64,000 nt of DNA from Paenibacillus sp. D2_2 (GCF_031199965.1 NZ_CP133605.1:3132501-3196500), one strand, 5' to 3'. Numbered from the stretch's first letter, positions 1 through 11,546 are shown. Numbers and translations are program-made. Notes: generated by a model not told the origin, from the letters alone.

Positions 1-110
1 TTATAACATCAAGTACCCTTTTCAGCCTCTCTGGACCGTTTTAAAGGAAAATTATTTCGTGTTACATAGTAGCAAACTAGAATAGGTGATGTCAATAGCT
101 ATGATAAATT

Positions 111-298
111 GCTAACGAAACTACAGAGCGTTATATAGGCTAAAAGAAGCTTCAAAAAAATCTAACGAAACTGGGTATCGCTATTTGGTGAAAAAAGCGG
201 GGAAAAGCCCGAATTTTGCTCAAATAGCGATATGGTGTTTCGTTAGATTTGAAAAGGCTTCAATTTTGCCGAAATAGCGTGTCATAGTTTCGTTAGCG
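111..298. repeat. Nested palindromic intergenic repeat, copy A
   Basis: Four related units of about 25-28 nt lie here at about 50-nt spacing. Two forward units begin CTAACGAAAC at about 112 and 162, and two inverted units end GTTTCGTTAG at about 248 and 296. The inner pair (159-186 with 221-249) and the outer pair (111-137 with 271-298) can form two concentric stems. The unit core is CTAACGAAAC followed by a variable stretch and CGCTAT or CGTTAT. The same layout recurs at 15299-15485. No coding frame is seen in it. A role as a transcript-end structure or a mobile palindromic element is inference. Confidence 0.8.
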
Positions 299-400
299 TT
301 ACATACCGCAGGGAGTAGGCCATCGGGCTGGCCGCCAGACAGACCACTAAGCAGGCCATCAGGCGCCATCAGGCAGGCCACCAACCCGATAGCTCCCCCT
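299..400. other. Short GC-rich noncoding stretch with small repeats
   Basis: Between the palindromic repeat and the stop of the DUF4132 gene, the sequence holds overlapping short repeats of the type GGCCATC and CATCAGGC (about 320-380). They may form weak hairpins downstream of the DUF4132 stop. There is no run of T residues after them, so I do not call an intrinsic terminator. Confidence 0.4.
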
Positions 401-3400
401 TTATAACTGCATCAAAATTTGCGGGTCCTTGATTTTGTTGTCTTCGGCCAGCAGTACGACCTTGGACAGGACTTCAGCCGTTCTTGGATCCTCATCCATA
501 AACGGTAGGAACAACCGTCCACGATGCTGCGAATGCACTGGAATAATGTTCAGGGCACCTGTGCCTTGTTTGTAAGCTACTCCACTGCCAAGATGAACAG
601 CGTATTCTCCAAGCTTGCCCTCGATACGGGCAAAATTACCGTCCAGTCTCACCTTATCTAGCTTGAGCAAACGCAAGGATTCCTCCACAATCACCTTCCG
701 TAGTTCGATCGTCGTCAGGCTGGCCTCTGGATCAACACCACCGACATGCGCAGTACTGACAACAAGGTCGATATCGCGCATCGTCTCTGAGAACAGAATT
801 GGCGGAATCTGATCAACTGGAATACGTTCATACGTTTTCCGGTCGAGGAATTCCACTGTCTCCAAAGTCGGCGCCTCAGTGTCCGCAGGCGAGAACCAAT
901 CCGCCATCGCATAGACTGTCGCGATAATGTTCTCCCGGTAGTGCACCTTTTGCAGCCCCGACTCATAGCTGACCGTCCAGCCGCGTCCGCGCAGTAGCGC
1001 CACTGTCTTGCTTGGCTGCACCTGATGGCCAGCATAACGCTGAGAGCCAGCCTTACGAGCTCGTTCATCCTCGTTAACCAGATACAGCTCTCGGAATACT
1101 TGCTTGAACGGCTGTCTGATGCCACGAGTGAACAAATCTCGCTGATAGTCACTCCATTCGCCGCTTTCATATAAATCTAGCGGGTGGGCAATCGTCAACT
1201 GATCCTTGTCTGCAAGCACCCAGGCATCGCCAGCTGGTTCAACCAGTCGCAAAGTACCATCCTCCGCTGCCGTGAAATACCCAAGCTGCTCATCCGCTTT
1301 GAACACCAACGCGGCTACCAGAGGACGTAACACCGGACTTGCGATCAAAGCCGCTATTTCACTAGCATGGAAATAGCTTTGCTCAGCCATGGAGCGCTCA
1401 AGTTCCCGCTTTGCACGACGATATTGATCCGTCAACTCGGTCTTAGCTTGCTTGAGCTGCTCGATATAACCGTTCTTTTTGAATCTCGCCGGTACCGATT
1501 TAAGCAGTTTCCCTTTGCTAGTCACTTCTAACTCGGCTTTCCCTTCTTCGTCTACTGTCAGGCGCACATGGGTATCTGTATCCAAAGCGTATGACTCGAA
1601 CAGACTGGCCAATTGCTCTAACATACGCGCTTCCATATCCCAAGTTAGCCGAATCACATCGGTGTATCCCGCGCTACGTGCCAGATTTCCTAGCGCAATT
1701 TGCCCGGCCGTACCTTCGCTTGCACGGCGCTGTGCTCCAAATCCCCGGCTTTGCTTCAGGAACTCCTGAATAAACTGATATCTATCACGCAGATCCTGCT
1801 CCGGATTAGCTGCGAACGGGATCAAGCTGTACGCCAGCAAATGCTCCTTATTCCGCTTATCCATGACGGATCTCTTCATATCATCAAGACGCAACTGTCC
1901 TAGAACCGCATCGGCAAACAATTGTGAACGGCGATGATTGGATCCAGCGGAAATATATTTTGCGGAATCATATAACTGACGGAAGCGTTCTTCACCTATG
2001 GTGCGATATGCTTCATTAAACCAATTGACGTCAAATGCTCCATCGTTAAATTCCTGTGGCGTAATCGGCGAATAATGGGCAACGATGGTCTCTTTTTCGG
2101 CCGAGAAGCTCTCATTGATATGGGCATGAAAATACCAAGCCGCACTGCGAAGCCCCTCCCAACCCAAATACTTGGCTACAATTTCGATCCATTGTGGTGC
2201 ATACATTGCCGCTTCCAGCAGAAGCTGCCCCGTGATTCCCGTCCCCTGAAGCAACAGACCCAGCTTCTCCTCATCCTCACCATCACGTGGATAACAGATC
2301 TTCAGGAGATGGCTGAGTGATTCCTTCTTCGTCGTCTGGTGACCATAGCCATAAATATATCCGCGGACAAACGTCTCGCCGCGTAAGCTCGTCAGTATAC
2401 GGATCAATGGCTCCATACCATAAATCCGCTCGAAGGACATTGTGTACGGGGTGGCATCTGTTGACAAATCGCCGCGGGCAAGCTCGATATCAAGCAATCG
2501 TGATACGATGCGTTCACGTAGTTCGATCAGCTGTTCATGCCGATTCACCAGGGTATCCCGTGGCGATGTCAGTTCACGCATGTGGCTGCGCTCGTCCCGA
2601 CCAAGCAATTCCTTGCACAATTCGTTCTCCCCTATCAACCCCAGCAAAAATGCTCTGAAATATTGGTTCACATGAAGAATCGAATAACGTTGCTCATCCA
2701 TTTCTGCTCTTCGCAGATCATATTGGACCGCCGCGCGGAAGAGGACCGGAATGTATCCACATCATTGACACGACTCTGCAAAATCGCAAATAAAGGACTT
2801 GCCGCCACCTGCCACACTGGTAGATCCTGCTTCTCCAGCTGCGTCAGGTCGCTCGTCATCACTTTGATCAAAGCGGCTTCCGCCAGATCATACGTGTCGC
2901 TTCTCTTGCTATCGGTAAAGAAAGCAGGTACGAGCGTCATCACTTGCCGGTTATATCGCAGATCATCTATTATTTCTACTATTTCCCAAATACTCTCCAG
3001 CGGGAGAAGCTGCTCTAAAAACTGTTTCCGTCCGCCCTCTAACAGCTTGGTTTTCCTCATTTGATCGTAATCATAAACATTAGAAAAATGGCTGTAGAAT
3101 GAATATACTGCATCCTTCATATTCCTCATTTGTAGAGCAAAATGAAGTCCCATCAGCTCCTGTGAGCATAGTCCACTCTCTCCATAATAGTGCTGCCACT
3201 TCTCGGCCAATGGATACTGCTGCAGTTCGCTTGCTGTCTCGAATTGATCGTGATCCAGCACCTCCACACGGTGCTTATACGATAGAGGCCTTAATTCGGC
3301 TCCGATGAGTTTAGCTTCTTTACTGCCGCTGTAATACTCAACCTCATATTCGAAATCCCGATATTCATGCACCAACTCATCTAATCCATGCAAAAACTTG

Positions 3401-5389
3401 CTTGCGCGCTCTGTCGAGATTATTAAACTTTGCTTCAGATCCACCGCGGATACGTCTCGCTGCTCCAGAAGCCAAGCCTCCGTCTGCCGCGGGTCATAAA
3501 GACCAAAGCCATTCTCGGCGTTATAGTCACTGTCCTGCTTCAATTTATCTAACAGCTGTCTTTCCTTAGGCGTTGGAGTCGTGATACCGTCTGCCAACGT
3601 CTTCAGCTGCTCGTATTGCTCCGTGTTATCTTGATCATCTTTGAGCTCCGTCAAAAGCTCAAGTCCGGCAAGCCGCTGTAATTCACCTTTGGCTGACAAC
3701 AATCGCTCTAGGCTTAGGGACAGTAGTTCCCCTGATTGATGAAGAAGGATATCGATAGCGTTCTGCCGTAGAGATCCTGTCTTTAGCTTAAGCAAGTCTT
3801 CAACCAGCTTCAGTTCGTTCTCATGCAGAGTAAGTTTCTTCACTTGGCGCAGCGCATGCTCGCGGTTTGTCATGCTCTTATCGGAGAGAGAGGCGAATAT
3901 AAAACCACGCTGCTTCTCAGAATTGGTATCACCTGTGAAATAATTGATAAGGTCTCCCCTTATATCAGGACTCATTTGCGCGGACATGTCGATTAGCTCG
4001 GCGATCCACTCCGCGTCCATATCATAAGCGGTCAAATATAACATTTTACGCAACACCAGATCAGTGGAATAACGGAATTCCGTAAAATCAAGCACTGCTG
4101 ATACACCCGACTTCTCCTTAACAGGAACGGCTTTGAGAATCGCCTTGAAACGCTCATATTCGTGCATTCTCGTTGACTTATCTTCTAACGCAGGCGTGCG
4201 CTTAACCTTCAGTACACGCTCCTCGGCCTCGCCGACCTGCCATGTATATTCATAATCATAGCTATAATTCTGCAATATCCAATACAACAACTCTGGATCT
4301 TTCTCATCCAAACTATTCCGGGCGATTTCGAACTTCACCGCTATGTTCTGACTGTTCGCCAGTACATATTGTGCGACTACCTTCTGGTAGTGTTCACCAT
4401 TCTCCATCAAATACTGGATCTGTTCCGGAAGTACCTCTTCCTCGTGTACCGCGGAAGCCCAGAGACTAATATATACCTGATTGGCATTGGCAGAAGTAAG
4501 CCACTCTTGACGCTGCTTCTCATCGGTAAGCGTAGTGTAAGCCTGCTGTAGCAGCTGGCCTGCCACGCGTTGATTCGCCGCTTCCAGACCCATGCCTGGT
4601 CCATGTGCCAAGCGCACGCACAATCGAGCTGAATCGAAATAGATCGTGATCCAAAATGATTTTCAGCAGGTACAAATTCGCCTGTAGAGTACCCGCATCC
4701 ATCTGCTCGGCGATCGATTGGCGAAGTCCTTCCTGCAGCCGCGCTGCGATTAACAACTCTCCAACCATCGTGTATACATCCTCGCGGTGGCTGATCAGAA
4801 TCCCCTTGATCATTTCTGGCTTAAGAAGAGCTGTCTGGTTATCACTATAAATGATTTCCCGTAGCGCCTCTGCTGCCCAGCCATCGCCATGATCGAGTTC
4901 AAAAGCGATCATAGTCGATATCACGCGAGATATCCAGTGCATACGCTCGATGGAATAATCCGGTTTGGTTAAATAATCACGCAGTGAAAATTGAATAGAT
5001 TCGGCAACGAAGAGTTCTTTGAGTTTTACATAGATATTACTGTAATGGACTTCTGGCCGCCTCGTTCGGAACGGACGCCTATAATAACTATCTGCATAGG
5101 GGTATTCGACCTCATGTCGGAAGATGTATCGGACTTTTTCCGCTGTCTTCTCCCCAGCCAGAACAATTGCAGCTTTCTCAAGTGGAGCATAGAAATTTTC
5201 CGTTTGTGTACCACTGAGTGTATGTAGTTCTTTATTCAACGCTTCATAACCTTCGTGATCGTGATTATGATAGGCATTGCGCATTAGATTGTAAACTTTC
5301 CGTACAATCGGATCACCGCCTGCCTCAGCCTCTTTAACCCTAGCCTCGACCGCTGTCCAATATTGTTCTTCCTGATTCAGATCCTTCAT
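401..5389 (-). CDS. Giant DUF4132/DUF5724 (MolR-like) protein, two frameshifts
   Basis: One reading spans about 1660 codons in three frames: 5389 to about 4610, about 4623 to 2668, and about 2701 to 401. The C-terminal part (about 1010-830 down to 401) carries the most conserved block of this family, with GRGW, FSETMRDIDLVV, GGVDPEAS, HRGRLFLPF and a final KIKDP segment. The middle is helical and repeat-like. At 4605-4622 both frames encode the same stretch (RLAHGPG against RALGTW), so one base change joins them. The second junction, 2668-2715, is less clear and could be two coupled genes. The start at 5389 follows GGAGGGAGACT. E. coli MolR/YehI belongs to this superfamily. Function is unknown. 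The gene follows a 138-residue gene 15 nt upstream, so they are probably one operon. Confidence 0.75.
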
Positions 5390-5404
5390 AGTCTCCCTCC
5401 GATT

Positions 5405-5821
5405 TCACCATAGTCCTCCCGCTAGCATTGTAAAACGCATAAATACGATACGGTCCCCTTCCCGGGCTACTAGCAGAGCATCCAAATCCTCTATTTCCGT
5501 CTCATTAATAAACACCCGATACAAACCATCAGCGAAAGCGGTCAAAGCGGCCCCCACTGCCTGATCAGGATCAGCCTGCCTGTCATCATAGACAGCCCCA
5601 AAACCAACCTTGCCAAGTTCGGCACTTTCCCCGATTTGCTTTTCCGTTAAGTAGGGAATGACATTTTGTTCAGATTGTCGTTCCTTATACGCCTGTACCC
5701 CGCCTTCCACAACCCCTGTAATCAATTCGCGGAGGGTTTGCGGCACATTTGGCAATTCTAGCTCCTGGGCAACAAGTTCCTTGCGTTTCCCCGGCTTTTT
5801 CACTGTCACAGTCAGCTTCAT
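5405..5821 (-). CDS. Small protein with beta-grasp-like ends, partner of the DUF4132 gene
   Basis: The product has 138 residues if it starts at the ATG at 5821, which follows GAGGAG at good spacing; an open frame continues upstream to 5971 but has no ribosome site. The first strand (KLTVTVKKPGK) is followed by LPNVPQTLRELI, and the last 20 residues contain GDRIVFMRFTM and end in AGGLW. That layout resembles ThiS/MoaD-type beta-grasp proteins, which end in GG after a GD.V.F strand. A middle insertion of about 50 residues is unlike MoaD. I do not recognise the family with certainty. It sits 15 nt upstream of the giant DUF4132 gene in the same orientation. Confidence 0.7.
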   Translation of the reverse strand: MKLTVTVKKPGKRKELVAQELELPNVPQTLRELITGVVEGGVQAYKERQSEQNVIPYLTEKQIGESAELGKVGFGAVYDDRQADPDQAVGAALTAFADGLYRVFINETEIEDLDALLVAREGDRIVFMRFTMLAGGLW

Positions 5822-6233
5822 TCTGTATCTCCTCATCACAACATATTTCAGATCTTCCTGCGATATGAAACGAACACAAATTCGAACCTCAATCTGGAAT
5901 AAAATGTATCTATACAATATGTAGCATTCTACTCTACACAACAAATAGAACTTGATAGATTCGTTAAACAATAGTCCATGACAGAACTCACGCTCTGATT
6001 AGAGTTAGTATAAAGCTTGGCAAGTTATGTAATCAATTTTACAATTCGTCAATACGCTAATCGATGCTTTGGGCCTACGTGTGTTAGTTTCATTTTCCTA
6101 GCTATACTCTTGCAACTTTTGTCACAAATAATCTGAATTAACTAATTCTCATACATTTATTGCAGAGGCTGTTTTCGCACCCAAAAGCCTTCAGTATACT
6201 TGTAATTACTAGAATGAAATTATGGAGGTATTT

Positions 6234-7406
6234 ATGATGCAACCGTTCGACAGTTGGCTGACTAATACTTTGCGGCCATTTTTCGGATTACTTCCGTTGG
6301 AAGAAGCTTGGGATATACTTGAAATCCGGGAAGGATATTTCGTCTGCATGGACGGTGATATTATACGAAAACGTATCTCGGTTAGCGAACAAGCCTACCA
6401 AGAGGACGATGTACATATTCTAACTCGCAACCGCGAAGTCATCCTGCCTCTAACTGCCCGTGGAAAAGAGAAAAAGATGAACTATACCCATATCTCAGCT
6501 ATCAAAGCAGACGGAATTCTGTTCTCCGCTGGAATACATGCAAGACAAGAGCAGTCAGGTTATATCCTAGCCCGGAATCCAAGGACCTATATCAGTCTGC
6601 CATTGCCATGCGTCAAGCATCTAACAAGCAAAATGGAGATCATTAAATGGCTTGAGGAGTATCCCTCTCATTTGCCGGCAGATTATGATCTAAAGCTAGA
6701 CAAGTTCAAAAATATGAAAAGCTTGAGGTATAAGTCCGTTCCAGGTGATATATTTCGGGTCGAAATCGATCTATTCACCGACGGTTATGTGCTGGTGGTC
6801 GGGGATTTGCGCCAAATGCAGAAGGACGGCTTGTTTACAAAGGACAGCTTATGGAACAATGTGATGACAATGCCACTTTTTATCCGAACTTATCTGTTTA
6901 AGACGGCGGACCGTTCACCAACTTTGGATGAAATCACATCGACTCCGTTATCAGAGCGAACCTGGATCGTTATGGATGATCATTTTATGCGTGGAGGTTA
7001 TGAAAAAGTAGGGCATAAGCCGTTAACTGAAGCTGATATTCAATTGCCCATCGGTTATGGAAGAACCATTAACTATGGAGAAGAAACTCGCTACCGTTTA
7101 TCTTGGGGAACTGGTACGGTTAGCAAAGCGGAGCAGGATACATCTTTCAAGTCGGAGACCCGCTTCTCAAATTATGGTGTATCAGTCGGCGTCAGTGATG
7201 ACTGGTTTAATCCTGTAGCCGAGCATCGTGCCTCATCCAATTCGCTAGAACATCCCCTATACCATGCGGAACGTACGCTGGTACTGGCGGAATTCGGACT
7301 CCCCGAGGACATTAGCTACGACGAGTTCAATCGTCAAACCGGTGGATTAACCCGTGCTGAGTATCTGGAGTATCTCGCGAAAACTTACAGCCGTACTCGA
7401 AAATGA
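6234..7406 (+). CDS. Hypothetical protein, Imm26-like central part
   Basis: An intact plus-strand gene of about 390 codons. The frame opens at 6222, but GGAGG lies at 6224-6228 inside it, so ATG 6234 or 6237 is the better start. A segment at about residues 165-220 (PGDIFRVEID, a glycine-rich strand, then MTMPLFIRTYLF) resembles the immunity-protein family Imm26, but the similarity is weak. There is no signal peptide or membrane segment. The C-terminal 60 residues are charged. The gene stands alone between the divergent DUF4132 operon and the MORN gene. About 410 nt of AT-rich DNA separate it from the DUF4132 operon start, so it probably has its own promoter. Function unknown. Confidence 0.7.
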   Translation: MMQPFDSWLTNTLRPFFGLLPLEEAWDILEIREGYFVCMDGDIIRKRISVSEQAYQEDDVHILTRNREVILPLTARGKEKKMNYTHISAIKADGILFSAGIHARQEQSGYILARNPRTYISLPLPCVKHLTSKMEIIKWLEEYPSHLPADYDLKLDKFKNMKSLRYKSVPGDIFRVEIDLFTDGYVLVVGDLRQMQKDGLFTKDSLWNNVMTMPLFIRTYLFKTADRSPTLDEITSTPLSERTWIVMDDHFMRGGYEKVGHKPLTEADIQLPIGYGRTINYGEETRYRLSWGTGTVSKAEQDTSFKSETRFSNYGVSVGVSDDWFNPVAEHRASSNSLEHPLYHAERTLVLAEFGLPEDISYDEFNRQTGGLTRAEYLEYLAKTYSRTRK

Positions 7407-7676
7407 TGTTCTTGAATAAGTGATGTTCATTGGTGCGAGCTGTGACACCAGCTTAAACAACAAAAGCATGTAAAAGTGCATCTTTTTGACCATCTGCGTG
7501 ATGTTTCGTTGAATAATGCAGGTCCGTTTAGGATTTTCATTTGTTTTCAGAAACTTTCTCGAGTAATGATACGTTTAATCAATGAGAATGCTGGGATCCC
7601 TGTTTCATTCTTAATTTGTGGACGATTCCCTCTTTTCTCAAATGCATAACTTACATACTCGAAAGGAAGTTCAACG

Positions 7677-8407
7677 ATGAAAAAAATAATTTCTCTATCC
7701 TTATCCGTAGCTCTTTCTGCAGCTCTAATCAGCGTTCCATTTATTCCTGCTTCTTCTACTGCGCATGCCGCAGCAGCCAAAGAGTCGGTCCAAATTTCGG
7801 AAAACACTCAGTATTATGGAGAAGTCTCTGATGGAGTTCCAAACGGACGCGGTACGATTCATTGGGGTGACAGCAAACAGTATTCGGGAGATTTTGTGAA
7901 TGGCATGTGCGAAGGCAACGGCAAATATATCAATGAATATACCCAGGACGGTGAGAAGCATAAAGTCGTCTATACAGGTACTTGGAAGCAAGAAAAAATG
8001 GACGGTAAAGGTACTCTGACCCATAAAATCATTCAGGAAGATGGCGAGGTAAGATGGAATGAAATTCAAACTGGAAATTTTAAAAATGGAGTGCTTCAAA
8101 GTGGCTATGATGTGATTCACGCCTTGGCAGATCCGGATTATAGCTTCACCTATAAAAATGGAAATGAGAAGCTGGAAGTCCTGGGTCGAATTCCGGTCTT
8201 AAAGAATCACTTAACAATGGCACAATGTTCAGCATCAAATACCGTAACGGCTCGGTCAATAAATTCTTTTCTGGCCTACCGGTAGAAACTAAAGCCGAAC
8301 AACGCAAGTTAGACGCGGCATTAAAGTACTTAAAGGGTATCCAAAAGACGCTGAATCCACATATGGATGAGTTTGAACGCTTGTCCAAACAAGTAATGCT
8401 GAAATAA
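7677..8407 (+). CDS. Exported MORN-repeat protein, one frameshift
   Basis: The product starts with a Sec signal peptide: lysines, a hydrophobic core and an AHA-AAAK cleavage region near residues 27-34. Three MORN-like motifs follow (YYGEV...GRGTIHW, YSGDFVNG...GNGKY, YTGTW...DGKGTL) at about residues 40-110. The first frame ends at 8285. The second, from about 8215, continues as GTMFSIKYRNGSVNKF to 8407. Adding one T near 8211-8212 joins them as HFNNGTMFSIKY. The start follows GAAAGGAAGTTCAACG. MORN repeats in bacteria are often membrane- or surface-associated; substrate and role are unknown. The gene ends at the bidirectional hairpin at 8433-8458. Confidence 0.7.
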
Positions 8408-8432
8408 CAATATAAGTTGATCTCTAATATAG

Positions 8433-8458
8433 AAGCTGCGCATTTAAGCGCAGCTTTT
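8433..8458. terminator. Bidirectional intrinsic terminator
   Basis: Arms AAGCTGCGC and GCGCAGCTT form a 9-bp stem with a six-base loop, followed by a T run on the plus strand. It lies between the convergent MORN gene and phosphoesterase gene. Confidence 0.8.
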
Positions 8459-8466
8459 ATTGCGGT

Positions 8467-9341
8467 CTAATCCAGCACCGCAGCCGTGAAGATAAAAGCC
8501 CGACCATCCGCATTTAAAATCTGCGGACCATCGTCTAGTTCAGCCAGCGCTTCTTCCCAATGAATATGTCCACAGCAAATTAATGGGACAGGAGCCCCTG
8601 CAGCTCTTTGAAAATATCCGGGTTGCCCGGTTGTCCTTGCGCCCCATCTTTGGGCTTTCATGAAGAAGTAGAACATCAGGCCCCTGCCTGACAAGCCGAC
8701 GCAAGTTTTCCAGATAATCAGCATCCGCCATGCGGTGGGGTTTATCCGCTCTGCCAATAATCCCTCCCAGACCTGCTATGCTCAGCCCGTCGTGAGTGAT
8801 CTTCCCTGCATCAGAGAAGAAATGAATCCCTGCCGTAGAGGACAATTCGGTTTTCCCGTCCTCCGTTAGAAGATCATGATTTCCAGCAACGCCTGTTACG
8901 AACCCAAAATGTTTCCGGAAAGCCCGCCAAACAGGAGTGGATCGCCGCTGGCCCCCCTTCGGGCTGGATCAGTAAACAGATCGCCGCATAAGCACACCAG
9001 CACCTTGGCCGGATCCAAGTCCGGTAAGTGGATTTGCAGCAAGAGCACCAGGGTCTCCGCCAGTTCTTCGCCCAGCAGCTTTTGTTCGCCTCTCGTAGAC
9101 CCTACTACCTGATTAGCATCCTCGGCCTCAACACTCCTATGCCCAGCGATCCCCTGCAAATCAGAAGCGATAACCAGTGCATCCCATTCTTCCGGTAGCC
9201 CAATCATCTCGCCCCAATAAATAGGGAGCCATTCATAGGATATGCCTGCTCCTTTGGTAGCGGCGGTGATATAAGGAATCTCTCCAAGGGTTCTCGGGCA
9301 ATGTCTACGATTTGCAGCGATCTCTTGCTATGTTTCTTCAT
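8467..9341 (-). pseudogene. Calcineurin-like metallophosphoesterase, at least four frameshifts
   Basis: The ATG at 9341 follows GGAGG. The reading then has to change frame near 9290, 8928, 8640 and 8590. Pieces in different frames carry family landmarks: GISYEWLPIYWGEMIGLPE, VIASDLQG, a GDL segment, GVAGNHDLL (metal-binding GNHD, at about 8895), LHE, and CCGHIHWEEAL (GHxH, at about 8570) before a VDGR-like end. The length, about 290 residues, fits the family. Such proteins bind two metals and hydrolyse phosphoesters. Four lesions in 875 nt is the highest density in the window. It may be a real pseudogene or simply the worst-sequenced gene. Confidence 0.7.
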
Positions 9342-9435
9342 CGGAATACCTCCTACTAAGACCTGTTACAGATACCGGCCGAAGATATCTCCTTCCTTAA
9401 CGCCGATTTGCCTATATTTCGCATAGTGATACGGT

Positions 9436-10729
9436 TCAGCTTTGCTGGTACGTTGTCGCCGTCATCCGGTCCATGGGACAAATAAACATATAATAAATTC
9501 CCTCACCATAATCCTCCATATCCGACCAATCCAACTGTCCGATAAAAAGCATACTCCGGCCACAGCACGGACAATTCGGATAATCGGCATCTTGTACCCA
9601 ACCCGGATACCCACCGAATTTGGAATGGGAATCTAACTCCCATACCGCAGCGTAGTAAGCAGAACGAGGGATGCCGGATAACGTCAGTTGCGGACCGACC
9701 TGCAAATACTCTCTGCTGTATTCTTCTAATTCTATGTCGGGCAAGTAATCTGGCTTCCGGTTATATGTGCTCCAGTTTGGCGCACCGTTTCCATCCAGCT
9801 CCATATAAATAACGCCATAACATCCGCAATTCACACAGGTATCCACCTGCAGCCGCTCCCAAGATAGGTTCCATCTGGCCAGTGCCGTATGGGAAGTATT
9901 CACATCGATCAGTCTAGTTAATTTTCCGCCGCACCACGGGCAATCCGCAGCAGCATGTCTTAAAAATCCTGAGGACATTGTTGAACTGTGGAATCGCGCT
10001 GGTCTTCCATTTTCTCAATAGCATAGCTACTCCCTTGAACCAGGTTGCGCTGTTGCCCAGAATCCGACAGCTCCCAGCCCGCTTCCCGGGCGTACAATTC
10101 TGGAACGACGTACAAATGCTCTGCCCACTCCGGAGGCTTCTTCCGCCATTCTTGAAAGCGGCGAACGACTTGTTCATCCCCAATCCAGGCAATGGCAAGC
10201 AAAATAAGATTCCTATTTTCGTCATCCCATTCTAGCTGATCCAGAGCCGGTCCCGAACATCAGGTCCAGCATCTTTATACAAAATTCCTGGATAGTATAC
10301 CTCGTGTTCCAAGAGGAGCGGCAAGCATCCCGCGATCGATTCGTTACGGAAGCTTACAAGGGAGGATAGAATGTCACGGCTCGTATCTTCATCTCCTGAT
10401 ACCAGTAAGTGAGACGCATAAGCGACCATGCTCTCCGCTTCAGTAGGAGACGACGACGCGTAAACCTGTTCTTTGCTGCGTGGATATGGAGTGTATTTAA
10501 TAAGGGGATCATATTGCTTGGGGCTGTGCATGATTTTCAAAATTTCCACTGGATCATTCAGACCTTCATACAAATTCACCGTTTTACGATGCTGTTGAAT
10601 ATAGGCTTCCCGCTTCTTCCGCTCTTGCTCCTGGTAACAGGGCATGCAGTATCCTCCCGTTTTAGCAGCGGTTGTCGGTAAAATCATAGCCGCGCAGCCT
10701 TCGCTTTGACATGGAACTTTTTCTGTCAT
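9436..10729 (-). CDS. DUF1963-like protein with N-terminal zinc-ribbon, two frameshifts
   Basis: About 430 codons read from the ATG at 10729 (behind GGAGGGAGAGG). Frame changes near 10231 (LEWDDENR restored by one base) and near 9970 (SSGFLRHAAADC restored by one base). The N-terminus has a C..C pair and CMPC, a probable zinc ribbon. The middle is helical. The C-terminal half has PWCGG, CVNCGC, GGYPGWVQDADYP, CPCCG, FIGQLDW and ends FICPMDRMTATTYQQS, typical of DUF1963/YwqG-related proteins. YwqG-type proteins have been proposed as immunity proteins in toxin loci; the function here is unknown. The DUF2625 gene lies 37 nt upstream on the same strand. Confidence 0.7.
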
Positions 10730-10766
10730 ACTTCCTCTCCCTCCTTCTAGTAACTTTGGTAATTTA

Positions 10767-11438
10767 CTATTTTACAGCTGCGAGCCATGCTTCCTTGATC
10801 GAGATCGGGTGTTTGCTACTGTTCCCTCCGTCCCCTTCTTCCGACCACAGCGGAGGGTAATAACTCAGTACTCGACCGCGCTCCAACTGCCTGACTTGCT
10901 TCTGCCAGCCTCTCCAGCGGAAGGTCTGGTAGAACTGCTCCAGATCTCCATCGGCCAGCCACGCTATAAATCCGGAATAAGCTAGCTCGGTTGACTCCCA
11001 TTCTAGCGAGTCCGGAGCAAAATAATAGATTAGACCGGTACCTTCATATCGTCCTGTATCCAAGGCAAAAAAACCGCCTGCTGCATCGTAGGCTACAACC
11101 AGCATTCCCTCCAAGGGAGCAAACTCTGGATCATTCTTCCCAAGCAGACCATTCCAAGAGGTCAAACTGCCGTAAATTCCGGCTCCTCCAGCTCCAAATA
11201 GAGTGATCCATCCTTCGTCAAACAAAATGCCCCCGGTCCGATAGGCGACACTGCCTAAATAGGATCGGGTGCTCACTTGCAAAGCGTATAAAGTCTCCTT
11301 AGCCGCATCTACCTCTGCTGGTATAATTTTGTAGGTATTTGCACTGTTTTTCAGCACTTCGCTAAGTTCGGCCCATGAATCATTTGCGGTATCTATAAGT
11401 TCTTTAATAGTTATGGGTCTAGCAGGTGTATTATCCAT
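10767..11438 (-). CDS. DUF2625 family protein
   Basis: An intact gene of 223 codons with an ATG behind GGAGGGG. The family signature is clear: a TIKELIDT...W start, TLYALQVSTRS at about residue 50, LGSVAYRTGGILFDEGWITLFG at about residues 61-82, then a WNGL motif and a YDAAGGFFALD stretch. The second half is aromatic-rich (FYQTFRWRGWQ). DUF2625 has no established function that I know of. Short spacing to the DUF1963-like gene downstream suggests co-transcription. Confidence 0.8.
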   Translation of the reverse strand: MDNTPARPITIKELIDTANDSWAELSEVLKNSANTYKIIPAEVDAAKETLYALQVSTRSYLGSVAYRTGGILFDEGWITLFGAGGAGIYGSLTSWNGLLGKNDPEFAPLEGMLVVAYDAAGGFFALDTGRYEGTGLIYYFAPDSLEWESTELAYSGFIAWLADGDLEQFYQTFRWRGWQKQVRQLERGRVLSYYPPLWSEEGDGGNSSKHPISIKEAWLAAVK

Positions 11439-11546
11439 AGCCCCTCCAGTTGATTCGACTTATTGCAAGCTGTATGAGGGAATCTAAGCTTGGTCCATCT
11501 ATTTTACCTTCTTCCAGATTCCTTCGGTCAGGCTTTTCCAGACTAC

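Noticed and set aside
111..298. CRISPR array
   Set aside because: The units are inverted relative to one another, imperfect and separated by related, not unique, sequence. No cas gene is present.
2668..2715. Treating the DUF4132 C-terminal part (401-2701) as an independent gene
   Set aside because: The start ATG at 2701 has only a poor ribosome site, and family members carry this region as part of one long chain. It remains possible, so the junction is flagged as uncertain in the entry.
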